A stretch of 64,000 bases of DNA, taken from positions 8,278-72,277 of the forward strand of contig CAVSZA010000025.1 in assembly GCA_963732095.1 (NCBI GenBank), written 5' to 3'. Every line of letters begins with the position of its first letter. Positions within the stretch are counted from its first letter, which is position 1. The translations under genes were made by a program, and so were the position numbers. This document shows, in pieces, positions 1 to 7,709 of the stretch. Origin of the DNA: AP-15 sp963732095 (GTDB lineage: Bacteria; Pseudomonadota; Alphaproteobacteria; ATCC43930; CGMCC-115725). The notes below the pieces were generated by a model. The model did not search any database. It was not told the origin of the DNA and saw only the letters and a list, made by a program, of their open reading frames with translations.

Positions 1-142
1 TGGGACGCTCGTTGCGGTCGCCGACATGTTCACGAGAAAGTGATCCGTCGCCTCAGCATAGCCGGAACCAAGCCTTGCCGTTGGTGTTGACACCCGTTCT
101 ATTTGTGACTGCGACTTAATATTCGTTGGGGGAGGTACGACA

Positions 143-1354
143 ATGAGGCGCTTACAAAGTGTTCTGTTCGGGGCTTTTGTGGGGCTCGGCCTAACGGCAT
201 CGATAGCCAACGCGACTGTGCTCCCGCCCTATTCTCAGACCAACCTCGTTTCGAACCTCGCCTTGCCGGGCGTCGTTCAGGACCCTAATCTGCAGAACCC
301 CTGGGGTGTTTCGGAGAGCGCGACGAGCCCGCTGTGGATCTCTGATCAAGCGGCGGGTGTCGCCACACTTTACACGGTGCACGGGACGACCGCGACCCCT
401 GCGGGCGGCCCGCCCCCCCTCGTGGTCTCCATCCCGGCATTGCCCGCACCACCCAACGGACCCACCGGGCAAGTCAACAATTCGATCGGCGGCGTTGCCA
501 CCAATTCCTTCATGATAACTCAAAGTGGTGCCCTCGCTGCCGCTCACTTCATCTTTGCCAATCTGAACGGCACGATCTCCGCCTGGACCGCGGCGCCGAA
601 CCCGGCGCAGATCCAAGTGACAACCCCGGGGGCGACCTACACCGGCTTGGCCATTGGGGGTACCATCGCGGCACCCTTTCTGTACACCGCCAACGGCGCG
701 CAGAATCGCATCGACGTCTTCGACGGCACCTTCACGAATGTCACCGGCACCCCCCAGTTCGCGGGTAAGTTCGCCAACCCGTTCACTGGCGATGGCCTCG
801 TCCCGTTCAATGTGCAGAACATCGGCGGCGACATCTACGTGACCTATGCGCCCGCCACTATCGGCGCGAACCGTACGCCGCAAACCATGGCCACCGCCGG
901 CCAAGGGGCCGTCGCCAAGTTCGACACGAGCGGGAACTTGCTCGATACGGTGATCAACTTCGACCAGATCGGCAGCCACCTCGCCTCGCCGTGGGGCATT
1001 GCCCTCGCCCCGGCCGGTTTCGGCCCGTTCGGCGGCGACCTGCTGGTCGGCAATTTCAGTTATAGCTTGGGCGAGATCGACGCCTACAACCCGGTAACCG
1101 GCGCGTTCCTCGGCACGCTCGACAGCAACGCGGCTTGGCAGGGGCTTTGGGCGCTGACCTTCGGTAACGGCGGCAATGGCGGCGATACCAACATCCTGTA
1201 TTTCACGACGGGGCTCAACGCCGAGACCAACGGGCTCTTTGCCGCCCTCTCGGTCGTTCCGGAGCCGAGCACATTGGCCCTTTTAGGTGCTGGGGTATTG
1301 AGCCTTTATGCGTGGCGGCGGCGCTCCTCCCGTCGTCGCGCCGAGGCTGCCTGA
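143..1354 (+). CDS. TIGR03118-type secreted protein with PEP-CTERM anchor
   Basis: 403 aa. A Sec signal peptide covers about residues 1-24, ending at SIANA. The body is Gly/Asn/Pro-rich and resembles the TIGR03118 family, a predicted extracellular beta-propeller-like family with repeated PWGIA/NGTISAW-type motifs. The C-terminus holds a PEP-CTERM sorting signal: VPEPSTLALLG, a hydrophobic stretch, then an Arg-rich tail (about residues 373-403). In exosortase-bearing bacteria this tail directs cleavage and surface sorting. No exosortase gene lies in this window. The ATG is preceded by a strong GGGGAGG at 128-134. The biochemical role is unknown. Confidence 0.85.
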   Translation: MRRLQSVLFGAFVGLGLTASIANATVLPPYSQTNLVSNLALPGVVQDPNLQNPWGVSESATSPLWISDQAAGVATLYTVHGTTATPAGGPPPLVVSIPALPAPPNGPTGQVNNSIGGVATNSFMITQSGALAAAHFIFANLNGTISAWTAAPNPAQIQVTTPGATYTGLAIGGTIAAPFLYTANGAQNRIDVFDGTFTNVTGTPQFAGKFANPFTGDGLVPFNVQNIGGDIYVTYAPATIGANRTPQTMATAGQGAVAKFDTSGNLLDTVINFDQIGSHLASPWGIALAPAGFGPFGGDLLVGNFSYSLGEIDAYNPVTGAFLGTLDSNAAWQGLWALTFGNGGNGGDTNILYFTTGLNAETNGLFAALSVVPEPSTLALLGAGVLSLYAWRRRSSRRRAEAA

Positions 1355-1571
1355 CAATTCAGGATACTCGCTCGCCAGCGTGGGAGGGCAAGCCGGGGGT
1401 TAGGGATGGCCTAATCGCCGGCGACCAGGATACCTACTCGACGCTGGTAATGACGACGGCGGCCTGCCAGCCCGGTGGCTGGGGACCCCCAAATGCGTCC
1501 GCGGATCGGATCCGATCTGCGATATGCCATCTCGACAGCGCTGCCGCGGTCCTGTACTGTTCGAACATAAC

Positions 1572-1931
1572 ATGAACTCAGAGCCCGGTATGACACGAGC
1601 ATCGATCCAGGCGCGGCAGCAGACAGAACGGCGGTTTCCGGTGCGAGTGCGGATCGCTGTGCCATCCGAGGGGCTGGGTTGTCAGATCGAGATCATGCAT
1701 GCCTGGCTCGACGAGACCTGCGGTGCCGAGGGCTGGGGGATGGCGCCCGCCGGGCTGGTCGGCGTCCTCAACGACGCGATCGCGTTCTATTTCGACGACG
1801 CCGCGTTTGCGCATGCGTTTGTCGCCCGCTTTTGTTGCGGCTATCGGGTCGAAGCGGTCGAGGGTGCCTTTGCCCTTCGCAACGACACACCACCGCTGCG
1901 GCGAGGCGCCTTGGTGCATAAGACGCCGTAA
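1572..1931 (+). CDS. Hypothetical protein, 119 aa
   Basis: Small soluble protein with no signal peptide or membrane segment. It contains an acidic and aromatic stretch (AIAFYFDDAAFAHAFVARF, about residues 70-90) typical of short uncharacterised alphaproteobacterial proteins. The frame is open upstream to 1524, and ATGs at 1572 and 1590 are alternative starts. I prefer 1572, although no convincing ribosome site is visible. It lies 36 bases upstream of the TauE/SafE gene on the same strand, so co-transcription is possible. Function not recognised. Confidence 0.55.
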   Translation: MNSEPGMTRASIQARQQTERRFPVRVRIAVPSEGLGCQIEIMHAWLDETCGAEGWGMAPAGLVGVLNDAIAFYFDDAAFAHAFVARFCCGYRVEAVEGAFALRNDTPPLRRGALVHKTP

Positions 1932-1967
1932 GGGATCCACACTGGCCACACCGGCCAGGCCCGGATC

Positions 1968-2738
1968 ATGATCCTGTTTGGCTGGGCTGGACTGGCCGGG
2001 ACGACCTTTGCCGCCGCACTCCTGCAGGCGGTGAGCGGGTTTGGTTTTGCCGTGCTCGCGGTTCCACTCTACCTGCTGTTGGTCGACCCGGCGCAGGCCG
2101 TTCAACTTGGCATTATTCTCTCGACAGCGCTCTCATTCGCCGTGGTTCCGGGATTGTGGCGAACCGTCGCTCTGGCGCTGTTGCTGCGCCTGAGTGCCGG
2201 CAGCATCGCCGGGTTGCCGATCGGGCTGTTTGCATTCCGCTACGCCGACCGATTGCTGGTCCGGCTCGTGGTCGGAGCCACGATCCTCGCCTTTGCGGTG
2301 ATGATGGCGGGGTTCCGACGTCGCGGGGGCCGACCCTGGGCGCCTTTCGCCAGGACACAAACTTGCGATCTCGCCGCCGGGGCCGTGGCGGGGGTTGCGA
2401 CCGCTCTGGTCGGGATGGCCGGGCCGCCGGTGCTGATCTACCTGTTGCTGGCCGGGACGGCGGCGCAAACCGTGCGCGCGACGCTTCTCGCATTTTTTGC
2501 GCTGTCATACGGGGCAACAGTGGTATCCCATGCCGCGACCGTCGGCATCCCCGGCCGCACCTGGGTGGCTGCCGGCATCCTTGCGCCCTTCGCCTTGCTC
2601 GGCGGCTTTGCCGGGAGACCGATCGGCGACCGCCTCGGCAGCGACGGCTTCGCCCTATTGGCGATCGCGTTGCTCACCGTCGCGGGGCTTTATACCGCGG
2701 CCGCCGCGGCTTTCGGCCTTATCACCCGCCAACCATGA
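1968..2738 (+). CDS. TauE/SafE-family anion exporter
   Basis: 256 aa, almost wholly hydrophobic, with about eight predicted membrane segments arranged as two repeats. The N-terminal repeat contains the family motif region around ALLQAVSGFGFAVLAVPLYL. The second repeat (about residues 135-160) has GAVAGVATALVGMAGPPVL. TauE/SafE (DUF81) proteins are inner-membrane permeases for sulfite, sulfoacetate and similar anions. The substrate cannot be read from the sequence, and no sulfonate genes adjoin it. Length is normal for the family. Confidence 0.88.
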   Translation: MILFGWAGLAGTTFAAALLQAVSGFGFAVLAVPLYLLLVDPAQAVQLGIILSTALSFAVVPGLWRTVALALLLRLSAGSIAGLPIGLFAFRYADRLLVRLVVGATILAFAVMMAGFRRRGGRPWAPFARTQTCDLAAGAVAGVATALVGMAGPPVLIYLLLAGTAAQTVRATLLAFFALSYGATVVSHAATVGIPGRTWVAAGILAPFALLGGFAGRPIGDRLGSDGFALLAIALLTVAGLYTAAAAAFGLITRQP

Positions 2739-2924
2739 ACATCTCGGCGCGGCCGACAGAGATTATCAAATCACCACGCAGAGCAGTGACGCGATCGCTA
2801 AAAATGAGTATGATCGGTTATCGTACGCTGGGCTTCTAGTCGACTGTTTCGCCCGTTTTGCGGGATAACGCGGCTCGCGCTCGCGAACTACGTCAACGAA
2901 GACTGTGAAGGCGTGGGTGAGATC

Positions 2925-3185
2925 ATGATCGGCCCTCCGGGTTTACCCAAATATGGACGCCGGGTCTTTGCGTTTGCTGCACCGAAGCGGAGCCGATCGC
3001 GGCAACATCAACACGCATGGAAATGGGTTACCGGCCTCTACCTTGCCGGAGTGCTGGCGCATTTCAGTCACCACATGGTCGGCCTGCCCGACGGCAGCAA
3101 CCCGTCGAGCGAGGCGTTGACGAGCGCTCCGCTGAGCCTGGTCTGGCCGGCCGACCTGATAGAAACCTTGATCACGCTCGGCTGA
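2925..3185 (+). CDS. Possible small membrane protein
   Basis: Open frame of 86 codons from ATG 2925 (GTG 2913 is in the same frame). The central part reads like a genuine membrane segment, WKWVTGLYLAGVLAHFSHHM, with clustered His residues, followed by a Pro/Ser-rich linker and a hydrophobic end. The basic first 30 residues look less protein-like, so the true start may lie further in. No homologue is recognised and no strong ribosome site is seen. Tentative. Confidence 0.35.
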   Translation: MIGPPGLPKYGRRVFAFAAPKRSRSRQHQHAWKWVTGLYLAGVLAHFSHHMVGLPDGSNPSSEALTSAPLSLVWPADLIETLITLG

Positions 3186-3279
3186 TCCGAATTCCGCTTT
3201 CCATCGTTGTTAACTCTACTTCCTGGCGGGTGGGCTGCCGGAGTATAAGCGAGAGCTTTGCGGCAGGGAGAAGAGTGCA

Positions 3280-3738
3280 ATGGAAAAAACGATCATGGTT
3301 GTGATCGGCTGGGCGCTCGCCTTGGCGGCCTTCCCGGCGGAGTCGGCGACTAAGACACCGGGAAAAGCGGCGCCGGTTTGCTCAGCAATCAGTTTTCGAC
3401 CGCTCCCGCCAGGCATGCCCGATGGCGAGCAGCAGGCCGGCATGTACAAATCACGCAATGGGCGCCTCGAATTGCGCGCCGAAGTCAAGCAAGGAAACCC
3501 ATCCGACTATTACGTAACGTCTGCGGGCAAGCGGGTCGCTGCCGCGGCGTCCAGCCTGCCGGAAGCTGCCGCGACCTGCGCCACGGCAAAGAAGATGCCA
3601 AAACCCGAAACTCCCGCCTCGTCCTGTACCGGCCAACGGTTTAGGGTCATCGTCGCCCACGCCGCGGATCAGCGCCTGGCATTGCTTTATGGCCAGGATG
3701 GCGGCAGCTGGCATTTCTGTTCCGCCGGCACATTCTGA
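3280..3738 (+). CDS. Secreted hypothetical protein, 152 aa
   Basis: A signal peptide (about residues 1-23, MEKTIMVV..FPAESA) is followed by a soluble domain of about 130 residues. The domain has five cysteines, three of which sit in C-rich spots (PVCSAISFRPLPPGMPDGEQ, SSCTGQRFRVIVAHA and the terminal WHFCSAGTF). It looks like a periplasmic protein, possibly disulfide-bonded. The ATG follows GGGAGAAGAG at a reasonable distance. It precedes the VOC gene by 26 bases. Function not recognised. Confidence 0.7.
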   Translation: MEKTIMVVIGWALALAAFPAESATKTPGKAAPVCSAISFRPLPPGMPDGEQQAGMYKSRNGRLELRAEVKQGNPSDYYVTSAGKRVAAAASSLPEAAATCATAKKMPKPETPASSCTGQRFRVIVAHAADQRLALLYGQDGGSWHFCSAGTF

Positions 3739-3764
3739 GCTAGCACTAACGGGAGGAGACCGGC

Positions 3765-4121
3765 ATGGTCATGCAACTCGGGCACGTCCACATCAAGACC
3801 AGAGAGGATCCGCAGAAGGTCGCAAAGTTCTACATCGACAATTTCGGCGCGGCCGTGAAGCGGGAAATTCCCGGCCGCGGCTGCCAGCTCGACCTGCACG
3901 GCGTGCAGCTCAACGTGACGACCATCATCGCCGACCAGAACCATGAGCAACATGTCGGCATTGAGCACATCGCGATCGAGACCGACGATTACGCCGGGGC
4001 CCTCGCGAACTTTACGAAGAACGGCGCGCAGATCCTCGAAGAGCGCGTCAACAACGGTCGGCATGTGTGCTGGGTTGCCGCGCCCGACGGCGCGCAGATG
4101 GAGCTGATCGAGAAGGTTTGA
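3765..4121 (+). CDS. VOC (glyoxalase/dioxygenase superfamily) protein
   Basis: 118 aa with a single vicinal-oxygen-chelate module pair. LGHVHIKTREDPQKVAKFYIDNFG opens the first beta-alpha-beta unit, with a potential metal-ligand His at residue 6. HVGIEHIAIETDD opens the second, and the C-terminus carries a Glu-bearing strand (GAQMELIEKV). These match glyoxalase-I/bleomycin-resistance-type enzymes, which bind a divalent metal and act on small ligands. The substrate cannot be inferred. A ribosome site GGGAGGAG precedes the ATG closely. Confidence 0.85.
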   Translation: MVMQLGHVHIKTREDPQKVAKFYIDNFGAAVKREIPGRGCQLDLHGVQLNVTTIIADQNHEQHVGIEHIAIETDDYAGALANFTKNGAQILEERVNNGRHVCWVAAPDGAQMELIEKV

Positions 4122-4149
4122 GGAAGGCGCCGCCCCGCAGCTATACCCT

Positions 4150-4400
4150 TGCCGGTGGATATGTACGGGCTCTCGCGAATTCCGAGGCGAGCCCGCGCGC
4201 CATGCCGATCAGCCCCACTTCGCTGCAGATAAATGAGTGCGGCCACTGTCGCGAGCGGAAATCGAGCCGTCGCCGACGAAGAACAGGATGCGCCCGTACC
4301 GATCCCTGACCAGTGGCTCGATCAGCGCGCGCGTCAGGTAGAGCGGGCCGTTAAGAACCACGCTCCGGATCGACTCCCAATCCGCGTCGGTCGCAAACCT
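4150..4400 (-). pseudogene. Short-chain dehydrogenase remnant
   Basis: Read on the minus strand, successive frames encode TDADWESIRSVVLNGPLYLT, RALIEPLVRDRYGRILF and GLIGMARGLASEFARA. This is the central and catalytic part of a short-chain dehydrogenase/reductase. The expected Ser..Tyr-x3-Lys region is degraded and needs frame changes to follow. The Rossmann N-terminus and the C-terminus are missing. It sits in a decayed stretch beside an integrase remnant. Not expected to make a functional protein. Confidence 0.6.
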
Positions 4401-4429
4401 ACGGTAAATCGCGGAGCGTCCCGCACGTA

Positions 4430-5030
4430 CCCGCTCCTGCCATCACGGCTAATCGGCCGACGAGTGCACGCAATAACAAAACCGCTCCGGCATCGGCATC
4501 TTCTATCCGCCTAAGCCACCGCCGCCCGAGCCGCCTAAGCCGTCACCGGTCGATCGACCCGCTAACGCGCTCGTCCGCAGGCTCAGTGACCATGCTGCGG
4601 CTCTCGATGAGAAAAAACGGGAACCCCTCTCCACCGACGGCTTGCCAAACTTCTTGAGGTTTGGCCGCGTGATGTCGCTGGCGTGTAGGAGCCCACGGCT
4701 CGCTGGCGGTACTTTCTCGCCGATCGCGCTCACTGCCACGCAATCTTCCTGGCTTCGGCCTCGATTTGAGCCTGAATCTCTAAGCTAAGGAGCTTTCATT
4801 GCTGAACGGCCCCGCGCTTGGGGTGTTGGGAACTGTAATGTTAGGCCTGCCTAAGCAAAGAACCGCAACCGTATCGTGGGGCGTCGAGGATCGTTCGCGA
4901 GCGCGACGAGCTGCGTGAGAAGTTTCGAACCGATCCGGTGCTGAGATTTAAGGTTGAGCGCAACCGCCGCCGCGGCATCTGAATGTGGGCTCGGCCTTGT
5001 TGAAGCACTTTCAAACATCGGAGGCGCTGC
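4430..5030. other. Non-coding or decayed stretch
   Basis: No convincing intact gene is seen. A plus-strand open stretch from about 4491 to 4780 would encode a Pro-rich start (PPKPPPPEPPKPSP) and then unremarkable sequence. It has no start codon context or homology that I recognise. The interval lies between an SDR remnant and a tyrosine-recombinase remnant, and is best read as the worn interior of an old insertion at the neighbouring tRNA gene. Confidence 0.45.
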
Positions 5031-5034
5031 AAGG

Positions 5035-5165
5035 GCGCGACCGGGCAACGCACAACTAGCCTGAGCTTCCGCATCGTCGCGCGGATCATTTCGGTAACGT
5101 GCGACGAAACGAGATGGGCATAGTGCCGCTCTGTCATTCGCGTGTCGGAATGACCGAGGTTCGCC
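5035..5165 (-). pseudogene. Tyrosine recombinase (phage-type integrase) C-terminal remnant
   Basis: The minus strand encodes ANLGHSDTRMTERHYAHL followed by VSSHVTEMIRATMRKL. This is the box containing the catalytic His of LGH and the nucleophilic Tyr of tyrosine recombinases. Only the last 40 or so residues survive; the rest of the catalytic domain is absent. It ends about 60 bases from the 3' end of tRNA-Leu, the usual position for an integrase of an integrated element. I read it as the scar of a lost genomic island. Confidence 0.65.
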
Positions 5166-5222
5166 GGGCTCTGTATTCCGATTGCCGTGTCGAAAGCAGG
5201 ATATCTAAACTATTGATATTAT

Positions 5223-5308
5223 TGGTGCGGGCGGGGAGACTTGAACTCCCACGTCCTTACGGACAACAGATTTTGAGTCTGCCGCGTCTGCCGTTCCGCC
5301 ACGCCCGC
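5223..5308 (-). tRNA. tRNA-Leu (anticodon CAA)
   Basis: The minus strand folds into a class II tRNA. The acceptor arms are GCGGGCG/CGCCCGC. The anticodon loop is CTCAAAA with anticodon CAA, on a GCAGA/TCTGT stem. A long variable arm (TTGTCCGTAAGGACG) follows, then the T arm GGGAGTTCAAGTCTCCC. Discriminator A and an encoded CCA follow (5223-5226). All features fit tRNA-Leu. Its 3' end faces an integrase remnant. Confidence 0.95.
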
Positions 5309-5464
5309 TCGAGCTACTCGGGCTTAACCTGCACTTTGGTCGCATCCTAGGTTCAGGGTGCCCCAGATCAGTCTAGTCTGCAGAGCAGATTACCGCTCGG
5401 ACTCACTCCAGAGCAAGCGATCCCGCGCGCACAAGGGCTCGACGGACTATGGCCGCGGCGAGAG

Positions 5465-5548
5465 TTAGGGCGCGTATACCAGGCCAGAAGCCCAAAGAGC
5501 GCCAACGAAAGCCAAAACCAGAGCAATCGTTATCACGAGCTCAGTCAT
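5465..5548 (-). CDS. Possible 27-aa single-span membrane peptide
   Basis: An ATG 6 bases after the stop of the upstream 217-aa gene opens 27 codons: MTELVITIALVLAFVGALWA then SGLVYAP and TAA. The composition is that of a single transmembrane helix, like small subunits of membrane complexes. The position directly behind another gene suggests co-translation. A GGTGAGA lies just ahead of the ATG but is not a strong ribosome site. No family is recognised, and it could be chance. Confidence 0.4.
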   Translation of the reverse strand: MTELVITIALVLAFVGALWASGLVYAP

Positions 5549-5554
5549 TTGGTC

Positions 5555-6208
5555 TCACCCGGCGAGCCCATTGGCCGAGGCGACGCTGAAGCGCGGCTCG
5601 CCGCCGGTATCGGTCACGTCGAGAACGATCGTGAACGTCGAGGATCGCACGGACGCATATTCGGCGATCATCGCATCCAGCCGATAGAGTGGCGTTTCGT
5701 TTCCTTCGTACCTACCCCGACCCGCAGAAACGAAAATCCGGACCGGCAAATCGGCGGGCATCTCGGTGAGCAAGCGGTAAGATAGCTGCCGGATCGCGTC
5801 GCGCCGCTCCCGACCGCACTGAACGCCCGGATGGAACAGTCGCGCCACGCTCCATCCGTCGCGAACGAAACGGATGCAACGCTCCGATGCTGCAGCGGAC
5901 TGCCCGTCGATTGAAGCTACTGGCTCTGCGTACCCGCCGAGCGGCAAGAGACGGGCGACCGCCGGAGCAAGCACACGATCGTAGATTACGACATTGGCGT
6001 TGCTGAGCGCGCGATATTCGAGGGGTGCAAATTCAGGCGCCGTCGCCGGGAGCTCGACCAGCCATAATTGGCCCGGCCGCATGACCGGGAGCTCCGCGGA
6101 TCCGAGCGTTGTTGCCGCATGCCATCGATCGCGAGCGTCGGCCGTCGGAGGGAGCGGAGCGGGGCTCCACCTCAAAGAACCGAGCTCGTCCGCCACCGTC
6201 TCCGACAT
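5555..6208 (-). CDS. Uroporphyrinogen-methylase-like protein (TP-methylase N-terminal-like)
   Basis: 217 aa. Residues about 45-95 (GQLWLVELPATAPEFAPLEY, then NANVVIYDRVLAPAVARLLP) resemble the start of siroheme-synthase/CobA-type methyltransferases, where a glycine loop and an ADVVLYDRL-type strand occur. The glycine-rich SAM-binding loop is altered and the C-terminal catalytic half is absent, so methyltransferase activity is doubtful. Similar short proteins are annotated as uroporphyrin-III methyltransferase-like in rhizobia (from memory, not checked). A strong AT-rich promoter lies upstream on the minus strand. Confidence 0.55.
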   Translation of the reverse strand: MSETVADELGSLRWSPAPLPPTADARDRWHAATTLGSAELPVMRPGQLWLVELPATAPEFAPLEYRALSNANVVIYDRVLAPAVARLLPLGGYAEPVASIDGQSAAASERCIRFVRDGWSVARLFHPGVQCGRERRDAIRQLSYRLLTEMPADLPVRIFVSAGRGRYEGNETPLYRLDAMIAEYASVRSSTFTIVLDVTDTGGEPRFSVASANGLAG

Positions 6209-6238
6209 CGGCTGGTGCTCCCGAGAGATGTATAATAA

Positions 6239-6264
6239 ATTATATTAACAGGAAGATTTGTCAA
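6239..6264 (-). promoter_or_regulatory. Putative sigma-70-like promoter
   Basis: The minus strand carries a perfect TTGACA (6264-6259) and a perfect TATAAT (6244-6239), 14 bases apart, shorter than the usual 16-18. TAATTT at 16-base spacing is an alternative -10. The -10 lies inside the inverted repeat TATAAT-AA-ATTATA (6231-6244). The region is strikingly AT-rich for this genome and lies about 30 bases upstream of the 217-aa gene. Confidence 0.5.
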
Positions 6265-6363
6265 TACGGACTAATCGTCATATATGTTCTGTATAATATG
6301 GCCGGCCGATCGGCTTGGACCCGAAGGTCAGGCAGCGTGTCAAAGGCGTCGAAGCGGGGCGCG

Positions 6364-7677
6364 CTACGCGACGCGGGCGCGGCACTCGCCAAAGCCGATC
6401 GGCGTGCAGCCGGCCTTCCGGCAATGGGCGCGGAAGATCACCTCGTCGCCGTTCTCCAGAAATGCGCGGGTTTCACCGGAGGGAAGCGCTATCTGCCGCT
6501 GGCCGTCGGCGCTCAGCTCCATCAGGCTGCCATAGCCCTCCGGCGTCGGCCCGGAGATCGTCCCGGTGCCGAACAGATCGCCGGCGGCGAGATTGCAGCC
6601 CCCACAAGTGTGGTGCGCCACCAGTTGAGCGAGGGTCCAGTAAAGGTCGGTCGTGTTGCTGGCCGACATCCGGTGCGGCGGCAGACCCTTGGCCTGAAGA
6701 CCCTCGGTCATCAGCAGTGCTTCCAACGCAATGTCGAAGGCTCCCGTCTGCTGGTCGGCCTGGTCCCACAAATAGGGTAACGGCCGCGGATCCCCGGCCG
6801 GCCGCGGCGGCTGCGCGACCCGGAACGGGGCCAGCGCCTCGGTCGTGATCACCCAGGGGGATATCGTCGTGCCGAAATTCTTGGCGAGAAACGGCCCGAG
6901 CGGCTGCGCTTCCCAAGCTTGCACATCGCGCGCCGACCAGTCGTTGACGAGCCCCAGGCCGAACACGTGATCCCCAGCCTCGGCGATCGGGATCGGATCG
7001 CCGAGCTCGTTGCCGGGTCCGATCCATACCGCGAGTTCGAGCTCGTAATCGAGCTTCCGCGCCGGCCCGAAAGTCGGGGCATCGTCATTGGTGGCTTTGC
7101 GTTGGCCGCTCGGCCGGCGTATCGGCACGCCCGATGGCCGCACCGAGGATGCCCGGCTGTGGTAGGCGACCGGGACGTATTTGTAATTGGGATTGAGCGG
7201 ATTGTTCGGATCACGCCGCATGCCCCCGTTTCTCGCGTGGTGGATGCCAGCGAAGAAATCGGTGAAGCTGCCGACCGCAGCCGGCAGGTGTAAGGTGCAG
7301 TCGGCCGCATTGTGCAGCAGCCGCGCCGCGACCGGCTCGATTTTGGCCCGGTCCGGGACGTCTGCCGATAGCAACGCCGAGAGGCGCCGGCGCAATGCGA
7401 GGCGCGGCGCCTTGCCCATAGCCATCAAAGAGTTCAGAGTTGCTCCGGCCGCCGCTTCGGCCGCGACCCTTGCCTCCCCGGAAAACAGCCCCGCCTCCAG
7501 TCCGGCCCGGAGATCGAGGATCTGGTCTCCAATGGCGACGCCGCCGCGCGGCGAGCCGCCTGCCGGGCTGAACACGCCAAACGGGAGGTTCTGGATCGGG
7601 AACTCGGCATGATCCTGCGCTGAGGCGACCCAACTGGCGCGCCCTGGATCATGGGTTTCGTCGATCGAGCTCATCAC
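6364..7677 (-). CDS. fahA: Fumarylacetoacetase
   Basis: 437 aa, the normal length. It hydrolyses 4-fumarylacetoacetate to fumarate and acetoacetate, the last step of tyrosine/homogentisate catabolism. The N-terminal SH3-like domain contains NLPFGVFS. The C-terminal FAH fold carries the metal and catalytic segments: FTDFFAGIHHARNGG, YHSRASSVRPSG, the acidic DYELELAVWIG, and GLVNDWSARDVQAWE, ending near GDLFGTGTISGP. Other homogentisate genes are not in the window. It starts 33 bases after the FecR-protein gene on the same strand, although no functional link is known. Confidence 0.95.
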   Translation of the reverse strand: MMSSIDETHDPGRASWVASAQDHAEFPIQNLPFGVFSPAGGSPRGGVAIGDQILDLRAGLEAGLFSGEARVAAEAAAGATLNSLMAMGKAPRLALRRRLSALLSADVPDRAKIEPVAARLLHNAADCTLHLPAAVGSFTDFFAGIHHARNGGMRRDPNNPLNPNYKYVPVAYHSRASSVRPSGVPIRRPSGQRKATNDDAPTFGPARKLDYELELAVWIGPGNELGDPIPIAEAGDHVFGLGLVNDWSARDVQAWEAQPLGPFLAKNFGTTISPWVITTEALAPFRVAQPPRPAGDPRPLPYLWDQADQQTGAFDIALEALLMTEGLQAKGLPPHRMSASNTTDLYWTLAQLVAHHTCGGCNLAAGDLFGTGTISGPTPEGYGSLMELSADGQRQIALPSGETRAFLENGDEVIFRAHCRKAGCTPIGFGECRARVA

Positions 7678-7709
7678 CTATCTCCCTGTCGGTAAGCCTC
7701 CCTCGGCCG

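Noticed and set aside
191..979. Minus-strand open frame of 262 codons opposite the PEP-CTERM gene
   Set aside because: The plus-strand gene has a signal peptide, family motifs and a sorting tail; the antisense frame has none.
4491..4780. Pro-rich plus-strand open stretch
   Set aside because: No start codon context, no recognisable family, and it sits inside an otherwise decayed interval.
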